64,000 nucleotides of DNA. Source: Hermatobates lingyangjiaoensis. Lineage: Eukaryota > Arthropoda > Insecta > Hemiptera > Hermatobatidae. The DNA is taken from contig JAPFBL010000084.1 in the NCBI GenBank assembly GCA_026182355.1, positions 11,640,001-11,704,000 on the forward strand, in the 5' to 3' direction. The position numbers and the translations under genes are program-made. This document shows positions 36,375-46,996 of the stretch, piece by piece. Below the pieces are notes generated by a model. It was not told the origin of the DNA. It did not search any database and worked only from the letters and a program-made list of their open reading frames with translations. Each line of letters starts with the position of its first letter. Position 1 is the first letter of the stretch.

Positions 36375-36578
36375 ATCAGCTCAAAAACAAAGAAAAGCAA
36401 CACACAGAGAAAGAGACACACTTACAAACTCAAATTTTGTAAACAGTTTCTTGCCGTTGTGTTTCCGGCGTGCTTGGTCGCCCTTTCTATTTTCTCCTGA
36501 AGACGGATCATCCGAAAATTTGAGTTTGTAAGTGTGTCTCTTTCTCTGTGTGTTGCTTTTCTTTGTTTTTGAGCTGAT
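36375..36578. repeat. Perfect 64-bp-arm palindrome carrying a hammerhead-like motif
   Basis: The arms 36375-36438 and 36515-36578 are exact reverse complements. Reading +, the left arm ends CAAATTTT, a 58-nt loop follows, then CTGAAGA (36497-36503), GGAT-CA-TCC, and GAAA (36514-36517), which runs into the right arm ATTTGAGTTTG. This yields helix III (long), UU as UH, a long helix I/loop, and a short helix II: a full hammerhead layout with an unbroken core. It is probably a PLE terminal structure; no protein lies inside. Confidence 0.75.
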
Positions 36579-36597
36579 ATATATTTATAAATATATA

Positions 36598-37610
36598 TAT
36601 TGATAAAAGTATCGACCGTGGAATAGAAACAAAACTATAGTTTATCGGGACTCGGTCAGTTCTTCAGGTTCAAATTATACTCTCATTTGCCAACGTTTTG
36701 GTCTTTATTTAAAACCTTTTTCATAGGCCTACAAAACAGAGGAAATATAAGAAATAATACAATCATTCAAAAATCAAACATACATAAAAGTGCAATTAGT
36801 TACAATTAAGAAATTAGAGTCCAAAGGAATTACAGAGTAATATTATATATGCAATAAAGTGCAAAGGCTAACAAAGTTTATTATGGAGAAACCAGTCGTT
36901 TTTTAAAGGAAAGGACTTATCAGCACAGTTATTCTATAAGAAAAAAGAAAATTAATGCCACTGCATTAGCTGCACACGGTACTAATGAAGGCCATAATTT
37001 TGATTTTGATGAAATAAAAATAATAGCCAAAGAAATGGATGAACAGAGAAGGAAAACTCTGGAAATGTTATATATGAGAAAGGACCAGTCATCCATTAAT
37101 TATAGAAGTGACATTTCAAATTTAAATAGTATTTATTCGGGTGTGTTAACTTAAACATTGTTGATAGATGAAAAATTGTGTTAGTGTCTTTTTTGTTGCC
37201 TGGTGTTGTCAAGTGACTAAGCAAATTTGGTCACCTTGCTTGGTTATTTCAGTTCAGTGTCGCGTGTTCATTCAGACTACAGTTGTTAAAAATCCACATA
37301 CTATTTCTCTTTGTAAAATAATTTGTAATGTAATACTTAGTTTTTCTGTTTCAAAATTTATACTTCAGTAAGTTTTCTCACTAACCTATAGTCAAAATTT
37401 CTATTGTAATTTCTTAATTGTAACTAATTGCACTTTTATGTATGTTTGATTTTTGAATGATTATATTATTTCTTATATTTCCTCTGTTTTTGTAGGCCTA
37501 TGAAAAAGGTTTTAAATAAAGACCGAAACGTTGGCAAATGAGAGTTTAATTTGAACCTGAAGAACTGACCGAGTCCCGATAAACTATAGTTTTGTATATA
37601 TATATATATA
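36598..37610 (+). mobile_element. Penelope-like element, truncated, with inverted terminal arms
   Basis: The arms at about 36640-36835 and 37395-37600 are near-perfect reverse complements (TTTGCCAACGTTTTGGTCTT against GACCGAAACGTTGGCAAATG). They flank a region whose + strand encodes the end of a GIY-YIG endonuclease. An inverted partial copy upstream of a truncated coding part is a known PLE arrangement. The right arm has CCTATGAAAAAGG..GACC-GAAAC, a hammerhead core with apparently one base lost from CUGAUGA. A (TA)n run closes the element at 37596-37612. Confidence 0.78.
36876..37154 (+). pseudogene. PLE GIY-YIG endonuclease C-terminal fragment
   Basis: Ninety-two open codons from 36876 to a TAA at 37152-37154. 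The motifs run in order: VYYGETSRFLKERTYQHSYS (YIG strand, catalytic Arg in LKER, conserved His), ALAAHG..GHNFDFDEIKII, and RRKTLEMLYM (catalytic metal-binding Glu). It ends in SIYSGVLT. The frame is intact but lacks the reverse transcriptase and the first strand (GIY), so it is a truncated copy. The lack of stops suggests a fairly recent insertion. Confidence 0.82.
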
Positions 37611-37614
37611 TATA

Positions 37615-38420
37615 GTGGAAAACGGAAAACAATAGAAAAAAATGCTCTGAGGCCTTTCAATGTATGTCATTAGAGAGGAAACAAAGTTACTTATTATGTA
37701 ACTAATTTTATTTTTGTATAATTTAAATCGTCATTATCAGGTCCGTCCAGTTGTCTGTTCATTTTTATTATTGGTTTACATAATATATCAGTTGATGATT
37801 AATTTGCTCATTTATTAAATTATTTGTGTTTTTCTTTTAATATATTTCAAGTTACTGTATTACATGTAAAATTTCATCGTCTGGGTCTGTTTTTACGGTA
37901 GCGCCATCGAGCATCTTTCTGGTTTTGGTGACGCTCTCCTCCAGCGAATTATTTCCTTACAACCTCTCTGTTGCCAGGACTGTGTTCATTTCCTCCAGGA
38001 AATCCTTCCCAGCTTGATACCATTGGATATTTTTATTTATTTCAATGGATATCACATCTTTCTATGTCAGCATACTCCTACATCGTAGTGAGGGCTTTTA
38101 AGGTTTGCGTTTCTTGCTCAAACACGGATTCTATACCTTTCCACTATCCACTGATTTCATCTTCCTACTTTTGAGACTTTGCCCTCAAACATAACGCTTT
38201 TTGAATTCAATGGTGATTACAATCTCCTGAGTAAAATTACAGCCATAAACATTCGTATAACTCCTTCTTTTGTCAGTATTTTCATGGCCAGATGTGAACA
38301 AATCTTTTTCAATATACGTTCTCATCTACCTCTTTTCTATACTCATTATACTTATATCTTTTTTATTATACTGCTGAACACGACGTGGTGAGTCGTGACA
38401 GGAGAGTCGTGAGTTTTTTT
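37615..38420. other. Unassigned intronic stretch
   Basis: Slightly more GC-rich around 37870-38000. The open frames at 37971-38391 match nothing I know. Confidence 0.4.
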
Positions 38421-38423
38421 TTA

Positions 38424-39392
38424 TTTTACTTTACTATAAAAGTCGTTTTATGAACTTTTTACGATGATGTCTGTCTGTGTATGGGTGAGTTGGTATGTCC
38501 AAAGTTTGTGGTCACTCTACAGTCCAAAATCTTAGATCAGGCGTGGGGGACCTGCGGCCTTTCGAACCATGAAATGCGGCCTTTTGCGGTATGTTGAGAA
38601 AAATGTTTCAAAATATACAAAATTACAATACTGATAATAAAGACAAAAAATTCTGGCATTTAGGAAGGAGACTATTTATTAATCAATACTTGAAAAGCCT
38701 CAGCTTTTAGAAAATCATTGCCTGAGTTAACAAAGGTAGTAAACGAAGGCAGTGAGGATACTGTTGAATCTTTTGAAAGATGCAAAACAGTTTTAGATAC
38801 ACTGATCGAGTAATATAATGGTAGATTCAAGGATTTTACAATATAACTACTGTATGATAATTTGCTTATTCATTCGTGGTGGCCTTTTAGTGAAGTGGAT
38901 GGTGCCAAAATGGCCTTTTTTCCAAGAAAGGTTCCCCACCCCTGTCTTAGATGGATCAAACTAATATTTTACACAAAAATGGGCCTCATAGTGCAAATGA
39001 GACCCATTAATTAATGAGGCCCAACTAAACAACTGTATAGTTGTTTGGGAGCAATTATGCACGATGGGAAAGTCACTGTTTTTTGCCAAAAACCTGTTTT
39101 TAGACTACATTTTTTCTCATAAACTACTGATACTAGAGTCTCTAAATTTTGGCATTATCTTTGAGGTTACAAAAGCAATAGCTGAAAATCCTCAGATTTT
39201 TAAAACAACAGGAAATATATATCTTTTATAAATAAAATGTAAATATCTGCCTAATAAAATTATTACATCCTAATGTAGACAAATGATACATATTGATTTA
39301 AATGTAAACAACACAATACATCAGTTGGTGTTTAAAAAGTTTGATATTATGTTTACTTGTAGTAAAGTTGAATGTAGGCCACTCCAGATTTT
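38424..39392 (+). repeat. R1 repeat, forward, deleted copy, first of a tandem pair
   Basis: The left end TTTACTTTACTATAA is joined directly to AAGTCGTTTTATGAAC, skipping about 80 bp. A hAT MITE interrupts at 38538-38944. The copy then jumps from 'aaatgtaaatatctgcc' (39236-39252) towards the 3' end, and finishes GTAGGCCACTCCAGATTTTT at about 39392. The next R1 copy starts there without spacer. Confidence 0.75.
38538..38944. mobile_element. Non-autonomous hAT element (MITE)
   Basis: The 407-bp element opens CAGGCGTGGGGGACCTGCGG and closes with the complement of CAGGGGTGGGGAACCTTTCT. It is flanked by perfect 8-bp duplications TCTTAGAT (38530-38537, 38945-38952). Internal words such as 'tgcggccttttg' near both ends and a frame-like remnant between (KALV..SLPELTKVVNEG style) suggest derivation from a hAT transposon of the GTF2IRD2/ZBED-like group. 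It is a different family from the MITE at 686-1125. Confidence 0.88.
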
Positions 39393-39393
39393 T

Positions 39394-41207
39394 GACTTTA
39401 CTATAAGTGAAGTATAGGGATCGTGAAAAAATTCCATGTTGAGATTTTGACGGAATTAAATGTTTTGAGGTCCCGAAGTCGTTTTATAAAGTTTTTTCGA
39501 TGATGTCTGTGTGGGTGTGTGTCTGTGTAAACGCTGCAGTTTATAATCTTTGATGGTTAAATTGATATTTTACACAAAAATGGACCTCATAGTCTAGATG
39601 AATTCTATTGTTTGGGAGTAAATATGCATAATAGGAAAATCACTATTTTTGCCAAATGTGTTTTTAGACAACATTTTTCATTTCCTAAACTATTAATCTA
39701 GAATCTAGAAAATTTGGCACTATCTTGGAAGCTACAAAAGCAATAACTGAAAAAATCTACAGATTTTTAAAAATCTGGAAATATTTCTTCAATTTAATCT
39801 AAAAATATTGACTTATCATTCAATCTGAAAGGTTGTGAGGGCTATGTAAACCATACCGTTTGACGGATGAAATTAAAATTATACTCTTAAATAGAGCATT
39901 ATGTGGGGAATTAGTTGAGATAATGTTTTTACTATTACATTACCAAAGGGGCGGTAAAGTTTATTCTCTGTTTTCAGAGAATGTTTTTTTGATGCTAAAT
40001 TAAAAAAATATGAAAATTTGACAAGAAATTGAGTTGAAAATTAGCAATTTTTTTAAAAAAAATAGTAATATTTCCATTACAGCAAAGAGCAATAAAGATA
40101 TAAAAACTGAATGCTCACCCTAGACTAACGGATCACATGGTCTACTTGTCGGCTTTGTTGATATTTATTTACATTGTTTATATTGACTTAGATAGTTTTT
40201 AAGTAAATCATTTGAAAGAAAACTTATATTTAGAGGTTTAATGAAAAAACTTGAAATGATTTAATGACTTCATAGTGAGATGTAAGAAGAATAACATTCT
40301 TTCTTGTAAAAAAATCAAAGCCAATTAAACAAATAATTTATGTTGCTTTCCATGCTTTGATGGATTGGTCTAAATACATGCTCTAATCAAGCTATATGTA
40401 GCACCCTTGAACAAAACTTAACATAGATGTAGATTTTGTTGTGTTTATGAATTTTATTACCTTTGGGTGATATTGAGTTAAGTGGAATGGACTCCTTAGT
40501 TTTACATTACCAAACAGATACTAATTTTAAGCTGATTTTGAGGTGATTCAATAACACTGACATTTTTTCTTACATGTATCTGACATTCTTCGGAATTAAG
40601 TCGTCAGCTATATGTGACGACCTAATGACTTCTAAATTATACTTAACTTAGAATGGTTTATGGTCTCTAGCGGTATTGCATTGTCTGAGGTAAGCAATGC
40701 CGCAAGACAATACGACCGTACGTCCCCAACCTTGACAATGTTTACTGACCTTAACAAAAACTGCAGGATGATAATTTAGCAGTAGTGGGTCTCTGGTCTG
40801 GAACTGCTAATTACTACGTGCACTGATGTGCATGGAAATATTCGTTGGTCGTTGGAGATACACTGACTGTAGGAACAAAAGCCATTTCTTCTGTAAAAAA
40901 GTATTTCGTAACACGACTTTGACTTTCAAAGTGTTATTACTGCTGTAGTAATACAGATGATATTATTTACATCAATTTTGTTATGTGCATAAATAAGCGC
41001 ATATTGGTAGCTGGTTCAATAATTATTTGTACTACCTCCAGGAATGAAAGACTTATAAACATCTCCCATTTAGACATTTATGTTATGTCTAAATTATGTT
41101 ATATCCTATGTTACATCCTATTATGTTATATCCTTGTGTTATATCCTAAAAAATTTTGATATTATATTTACTTAAGGTAAAGTTGAGTGTAGGCAACTGC
41201 AGATTTC
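39394..41207 (+). repeat. R1-related full-length copy, second of a tandem pair
   Basis: Runs from GACTTTACTATAAGTGAAGTATAGGGATCG to GTAAAGTTGAGTGTAGGCAACTGCAGATTTC, about 1.8 kb, with the R1 blocks in order but diverged (TTTGACGGATGAAATTAAAA, 'tagactaacggatcacatggtctac'). The stretch at 40590-40830 has a GC-richer insert-like segment (TCGTCAGCTATATGTGACGA) not seen in copies 1-4. Confidence 0.75.
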
Positions 41208-41219
41208 TTTTGTGTGCTC

Positions 41220-41410
41220 GTAAGTTTAAGGTTTAATTTACTTGTCATCTTTTACCGTTTTCACTGAAAAAAAGTATGTCTAATTGTTGTCAAAACTATC
41301 ATCAGGAGGAAAACTGAAGGAAAGCCCAAAACGCTGGCGAAGTGGGTGTTACCAACAGTGTATCTCTTTTCGGTACAACCGTTAGTAAACGAAAACTAGA
41401 GACTAGACGT
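41220..41410 (+). repeat. Degenerate PLE terminus
   Basis: CTGAAGGAAAGCCC-AAAACGCTGGCGAAG has the CUGANGA..GAAA-helix III order of the PLE ends above with substitutions in both core boxes. 'ccaacagtgtatctc' follows. Low-confidence relic. Confidence 0.35.
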
Positions 41411-41833
41411 GTGCTTATAATGTGTATGTACCCCTTTAGTTCATTTTAAACTTTCTATCCAGTTTAGATTATACATTATGTAAAAGAGCATGTACGTTGA
41501 TAAAAAAAAAAAAGAAAACCGGTGATCTAACCCAATTTTTATAAGACTAAAAATTGTGCTTTGATCTACTTAGTACTTTCTGTGTTGAAGAAAGTTATCT
41601 GGGTGAACCAATAGGATACCCGATAGATTCATGACGGCCAATCTATCTGAATGGTAAAACCAATCTACCAAAAGTAATGTGGTGAAAACCATTGCCTTGC
41701 TGGAACTACATCTCAAATTAGTGGTGAATTCGTTACTGTTGGAAAATAATTATGATCTGTATCATGGTTCGAAAGATGTTATTAGGAATTAAAGTTGTTA
41801 TTAAAAGTTTGTTTATTTTAGTTATTGTTACAG

Positions 41834-41993
41834 AAATTCGGTGTGTGGTATCCAGCCAAGCATGCTACAGACTTGAGGCATACTGGGGTGTGAGCATTCA
41901 CGAACTCCATTCCTTTCTTTGGAGACCTTGGAACAACTCATTCCAGTCAACTGCTCAGTCCCTTCATTACCAGCACAGCCCAGTCACCATCAC
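41834..41993 (+). CDS. CGRRF1: CGRRF1-like RING E3 ligase, second visible coding exon
   Basis: The acceptor TTATTGTTACAG ends at 41833. Two bases complete Glu from the previous exon, then IRCVVSSQACYRLEAYWGVS, IHELHSFLWRPWNNSFQSTA and QSLHYQHSP follow. The YWG-x-S-x-x-x-LH/LY block matches what I recall of vertebrate CGRRF1 (YWGCSVQKLYEAL). I place the donor at 41994 (AC|GTCTGT) because only a phase-2 exit joins 44095 in frame, and the joined segment then has the same spacing as the vertebrate protein up to the YPLV block. That donor is far from consensus, so the 3' edge is uncertain; the frame stops at 42012. The ATG at 41752 upstream is intronic. Confidence 0.62.
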
Positions 41994-42099
41994 GTCTGTA
42001 TCCAAAACTTGAAATGTTTTTCTTGTTAAATGTATTTGTTGACTCTGCACAGTGTGTTCAACATATTTACTTATTATTAACTATTGATTTATTTTTCAA

Positions 42100-42290
42100 T
42101 AATGAAGTAGGTTGTAGTTTAACAGGTAGTGTACCTTTGGTACTGAAGATTGGAGGTTCAAATCTAGGTACATTGGAAATGGAAAATCTTGTGTGTGTTG
42201 TCCTCGGAGAGGACGTAAAGAAGTCGGTCCATAAGCCTGTACGATGTCAGATACTCATAAAAGGTCCCTAGTCTAATAAATTGAGTGTAG
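42100..42290 (+). repeat. tRNA-derived SINE-like element
   Basis: GTAGTTTAACAGGTAGTGTA resembles a Pol III A box/D-arm, and GGAGGTTCAAATCTAGG about 45 bp downstream is a B box in a T-arm-like stem. A non-tRNA body follows with TTGTCCTCGGAGAGGAC and GAAGTCGGTCCATAAGCCTG. A second partial copy of this body occurs at 42672. Confidence 0.6.
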
Positions 42291-42671
42291 TAAAATTTAG
42301 GACTCCAGAGGTACAATCAACACCCAGTAATGTGGCTCACTCATAGGTAAAATAATTGACAAATAATAAATGAACCACACTCCGGTTCTTGAAGAAACTA
42401 AATGTGAAGTAAGCATATGCGTTTGAAGCAAGCATTTTTCGCCATTTGCTTAAGTTATGTTTCCTTTTCTTGTTTATCTGCCAATTTCTTATGAACGTTG
42501 TGATGATTTATTTATATGTATTTCAGTTCCATTCAGTTTTTTTTTTTTAGTTAATTATATATTAAGTACATCAAAGTTGATAATGTTCCAAAAATAGAAT
42601 AGTTCATGACATTTTTAGCTACTGTATTATTACTTGTGGAGATAATCAATGAATAATGTAATTCAAGTACA

Positions 42672-42790
42672 ATTGCTAAAGAAGTCGGTCCATAAGCCTG
42701 TACGATGTCAGATACTCGTAAAAGTACCTGACATGTCAGGGTAGCCTCGTGAAGGCCGAAAGTCGGAGTTGAGTGTTAGAGGCTATTAGA
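42672..42790 (+). repeat. SINE body fragment, second copy
   Basis: About 46 bp (GAAGTCGGTCCATAAGCCTG through GTCAGATACTCGTAAAAG) repeat 42229-42262 almost exactly without the tRNA-like head. The sequence goes on with GCCTCGTGAAGGCCGAAAGT, perhaps the SINE 3' part. Confidence 0.6.
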
Positions 42791-43585
42791 GGTGCTTAAC
42801 CCTCCATTACTACAGTACTACATTATTCAGTACTGCTACTACTACAGTACTACTATTATATAATTATCGCATAACGTAAACTAAGTTGGTTTAGAAATAC
42901 AAAAATTAATAAAATTGGCAGTAAACTTTTTTATGGTCACTGTTAACAAAATTAAAACCTACATTTTAAAAGTTACAATGGTATTTGTCAGGAATATGTT
43001 TAGATTTGTGATAATGGCGTATATTTTAGTGAGTTTATAAAATTTATCGCTCATCTTAGAGTGACTGCAAACTGTTATATTGTCGCTTAAGGCACCATGC
43101 ACACTACGTACTCGTACTAATCGATCCTCACCGAGAAGAAACACATGTTTTAGCATGTGCATGTTCACAGATAAAGCCGAGTGAGTCCTCTGCGAACTGA
43201 CTCGGTCGGAGCCGAGCACGAGTCAATCAAGCTTCCCACTATTATAGTTTATAATTTATAGTACTATTCAATTTGTTTGAAATATAAAAGCATAGAAATC
43301 ATTAGGTAGTTCTTGTTTTAACATTTTACTTATTCGTTTTAACATTTTTTACGGTTCGTTTTACGACATGTTTTTATTGAAAATAATGTCGAAACATGTC
43401 GTTGTTTTATTGAAAATAATATTTAGTTAGTTATTAAATAGTGTTAGATAAAGGTAGTGTCAGAATGTGTATTTATGTTGGGCCGTTGATTTTTTTATTC
43501 CCCGAGCAACTGAGAAGAGCCTGTAGGACATTAGAGAAACTCTCTAAAAAGGTAACCAAGCATGAAATTGGCATACAATTTTAGA
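42791..43585. other. Unassigned intronic stretch
   Basis: A short ACTACTACAGTACTAC-rich simple repeat lies at 42800-42855. Nothing else recognised. Confidence 0.4.
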
Positions 43586-43588
43586 AAC

Positions 43589-43720
43589 AATATATATATA
43601 TATATATATATAGATATATATATATATATATATCATTAAAGTGAATCGCAGTCTCGGCATCCACGATCTTTAGACTGTGATTCACTTAAATGATACATGT
43701 TTGAAAGAAGATCTGCTGCC
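43589..43720. repeat. (TA)n run and 24-bp-arm hairpin
   Basis: (TA)n at 43589-43632 adjoins an inverted repeat with arms 43631-43654 and 43672-43695 (GTGAATCGCAGTCT against AGACTGTGATTCAC, two mismatches) and a 17-nt loop. Its position next to (TA)n resembles the PLE palindromes, but no CUGANGA/GAAA core is present. Confidence 0.7.
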
Positions 43721-44094
43721 TATTTATACCAATATATATATATATAAACTATATTGACAGAAAGAACATACAGAAATGAAACTGAAACTCAGTTTACACA
43801 ATAGACACAGCAGGAACTAAGGAAATCAGATTTCACTAAAATTCAGCATAATACTCCAGAATAAATATTATTTAAATTTGTTATATCAATTCTATGGTTA
43901 ATTAAGTCAGATCCTTTTTAATATACAACATTTCTAGTGTCTTCCTTCTTTGTTCAGAATAGTATGTATGAAATATGTTTAATTCCTTTCATAGTCATCT
44001 ATAATTTACTAAGATAGAAGTAGAGAAAGATGGAAATCTGCCATTTTTAGATGTAAATGGTATAAGAGGTGATAATTTTGATAATTTACTTTAG

Positions 44095-44233
44095 GGGATG
44101 CAGCCATGGAGAAAAAACAATAGTTCTCAGCTTGTCTGAACAATTGGAACTTGGTGCTCCGCCTCGATTGTGTTACCCTTTAGTTATATTTTTGGTTAGA
44201 GATGCTTGGACATCCCTCCAACCTGATGAAACT
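44095..44233 (+). CDS. CGRRF1: CGRRF1-like RING E3 ligase, third visible coding exon
   Basis: The acceptor TTTACTTTAG ends at 44094. One base completes the previous codon, then GCSHGEKTIVLSLSEQLELG, APPRLCYPLVIFLVRDAW and TSLQPDET follow. RLCYPLVIFLV corresponds to the RSRYPLVALLTL strand of vertebrate CGRRF1 as I recall it. The exon ends in phase 0 at 44233 before GTCAGT, a non-standard but plausible donor; joining to 46997 gives DET|VALINVVHI, which reads straight through the family's central beta-rich region. The length (139 bp) and position between exons of compatible phase support it. Confidence 0.75.
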
Positions 44234-44764
44234 GTCAGTTTATACTAATATATTCAATTATCTTAAAATTAATTTGTTTTTTCTGTATTTCTTGATATTT
44301 GTTAACGCTGTTCACAATTTCCTTTGTAATTCATTTATTGTGTTGTAATGAAAGAGTTTTGTATTTAGGTGTGAATCAGAGAAAGCTCCAGGTAAAAAAA
44401 AAGTTTAAATAAGTTTATATAACTTCTTAACTGTTAAAATTATGTTAATATTTTTATATATATATTTTTTAATTTACGACTTTTTTTATTAATTACTCAA
44501 TATAAACGAAAACGATTCAATTATAGATCTGACCAAACTGTCGAACAGTTTCTTTTTATAATTGTTTTGATCTATTAAGTGCTTCTTTGGAATCATTAAT
44601 GTAGTTCAACTGTTTTTGTTCTTTTAATCGATGTTCATTAAAGATTGAGATTATTCAGTGAATTATTATTTTAGGGTACTAATCATGGATTTCTCAACTA
44701 GAAATACACCTAAGCTTCATTTCTAGATAATTATACTCTGCATTAAAACACTGTGTATTATGGT

Positions 44765-46030
44765 ATTAAAAGACTGTTTGGAGTAAGCGTTGTAACATGG
44801 TTACAAGTCCTGCTGGGTTGCTGGCTGACTTGAGTTGGTTAGTGGTAGGTGGGGTGGGGAGTTTTGAAGGTTAAGGTCCCTTGGCGTTACCAGAGACACC
44901 ATGAATTTGAGTACTTTCTTGCTGCTTCTCGTCTGAATATTTATTGTAAGTTTATTTTGTTTAATTATTAAACAAATTATTTGTTTAATTATTAGTGCTT
45001 CTGCGATTTGTAACTGAGTGAAGTTATTTTCTTTTCTGATTATTTTGGTTCCACTTACGAGTAGGTCTCTGGTTGTTTTAGTGTCATGTTTTCCTCTGAG
45101 TGTTTTTTGGGGCCGCCTACAGAGAGGTTCAAAGTAAGTCTTCTCGACAATGATGTAGTTGTCAATCCAATGTACGAAAGTCTTGCAGGGTTCCACAGTC
45201 CCAGATTTGATATGTGTACTCATACACGAGATTAGACTCCTTCAGTTAATAATCCTTAATCTTATTGATATTTCTCATGACCAGGCTACTTATGGTGGGG
45301 CTTCGGTAACAGGTTATTAAGGTGACCTTGTCTTCGGCTGTGATACATTTTATATTTTTCTTAATAACGTCCTGGAGCACACTTTCGTCTGTTTTGTGGT
45401 CTTCTGAGTATTTATTTTCGTAATAAAGATTATGTCTTATGCTTGTTAATAATTACTGGTTTGACTGAAGTGTTTTGATTAAGATATTGTTTTAAAATAT
45501 TGTCAAAAAGAGAGTTGGAGTAACTGTTGTTGATAAGAGATTGTAAACTCGATGTCCTTCTGATATAGTTTCCAATTAGCTGTTTTGTGGACTCTATGTA
45601 TCAAGGCTTTTATTGCTGAGTTCTTGTCTGTTGTGGGCATTCACTATTGGCATTGAGATAGGATGCAGAGCTTGTTGATTTCTTGTAATTTGATATAGTA
45701 ATTTTCCGGTTATGGTAATCTATCTTACCGTCTAGAAGGTTGATTTTACTGTTAACTGCAATCTCGGAGGTAAGAAAATAACTTCAATCGGTTACAAATC
45801 GCAGAAGCACTGATAATTAAACAAAATAAACGTACAATAAGTATTCAGACGAATAGCAGCAAGAAAGTACTCCAATTCTTGGTGTCTCTGGTAACTCCAA
45901 GGGACCGTTAACCGCCAACATCCTCCACACCACCAACGCACTAACACCTTAAGTCAGCAATTAACTCTTACCCAACAGGACTAGGAACCCCGTTACAACA
46001 CTTACTGCAAACAGTGTTTTATTACGATTG
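44765..46030 (-). mobile_element. Penelope-like element fragment with inverted terminal copy
   Basis: The - strand from about 45770 down to 44801 reads as PLE reverse-transcriptase end plus nuclease-like tail, with several stops. The + strand at 45779-46025 repeats the last 250 bp in inverted orientation (ENNFNRLQIAEALIIKQNKR against ENNFTQLQIAEALIIKQ..). Such an inverted 3'-derived piece ahead of a truncated PLE body is typical of this class. The family differs from the PLEs at 13 and 37 kb. Confidence 0.68.
44801..45223 (-). pseudogene. PLE C-terminal region (nuclease-like tail)
   Basis: A 140-codon frame whose parts include RRPQKTLRGKHDTKTTRDLL, SGTKIIRKENNFTQLQIAEA and SSKKVLKFMVSL. Related invertebrate PLE-type proteins show L-x-R-R-L..GAPKRHL..H-x-x-x-L-T-R and a LxILEALxIK block here. 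Upstream - strand frames (about 45770-45240) continue with PLE-like segments (QALHPISMPIVNAHNRQELS) but contain stops. I assign it to the PLE class by pattern; a LINE tail is the alternative. Confidence 0.6.
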
Positions 46031-46084
46031 TTAAACACATTAGATTCTTATATAACATGTCGGATCCACCCTAACAAAAATTCT

Positions 46085-46600
46085 TCAATGTTTGGTTGAA
46101 GGAAAGAAGAAATTATTTAGAAACCTTGAAAAACTTATGAAGAAAATAGCTTCATAGAAATATGGTAAATTATCCAACGAAATATATATGTACAAATAAA
46201 CGATTATCGAAAACGATTCAACTACATAAATAAAATCACTGAGAGAAAACACACAGAAGAAAGTACAAAAACTCACTACGATATGTGGGCATCCGTTTCA
46301 TCTGCAGGGTGAAGTGAGCCAATCGGAAGACAAGCCATGATTAGGACTTTTTCTATTGATTTTATCATGATTTCTTTGATGCGTATGGTTCTGAAATCAA
46401 CTTGAGAGACAAAAAATGGAAAGGCACACACTTACCAGTGCCCTTTGTCTCCCTCTTTCTTCCCTCCCAAGAGACTCTTAAGTGTGTGTCTTTCAGTTTG
46501 TTTTTTCTCAGGTGTTTATTTCTGAACTTTATCCGTTCAACATTTATATATATATAACTATGTATACAAATGATGAAGAATAGTCTAAGCATTAAGGATT
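46085..46600. repeat. Possible degenerate PLE terminus
   Basis: AAACACACAGAAGAAAGTAC, AAAAACTCACTACGATAT and GGGCATCCGTTTCATCTGCA (46246-46306) resemble the arm of the 13401 palindrome (ACACAGAAAGACACTACAGA, ACTCACTTCGATATTTCGAC). The region 46400-46500 holds an imperfect inverted pair, ACACACTTACCAG and CTTAAGTGTGTGT. Core boxes are not recognisable. Confidence 0.35.
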
Positions 46601-46996
46601 CTAAACTATAAGAAGCTAATCTGGTTTATGAATGCACGTGTTATATCGGCAGCAGTGAGGCTCCCAAACATTCTTACATTAAAATTACAACTTTTTCGAG
46701 GGGAATAACTAAACAGCTCTCTAATGGTGCTCCAAAAACCCATACAGAACATTTTCATTAATGTAAACTGACAAGAGAGGTGATGGTCTAGGGAATTAAA
46801 ATTATTAGCAAAGAAAACGATCATTTTAGATTACAATGAATTGAAGAAATATAAAAATATATATAAATTCATAAAAGTTAATAATTTCTTATGTAAAATA
46901 TTGAGCCACTGTTACTTATTGTGAACATTTAGTGTATGAGCTTATCATTTGATTATATGTATATAATTGCTTACATTGTTTTATATATTTTTTTAG

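Noticed and set aside
41752..42012. 86-codon frame as an independent small gene
   Set aside because: Its first part is intronic; only 41834-41993 belongs to a spliced exon of the CGRRF1-like gene.
42014..42271. 85-codon frame with KKSVHKPVRCQIL as a host exon
   Set aside because: The distinctive part is the SINE body, which recurs at 42672, so the frame is fortuitous.
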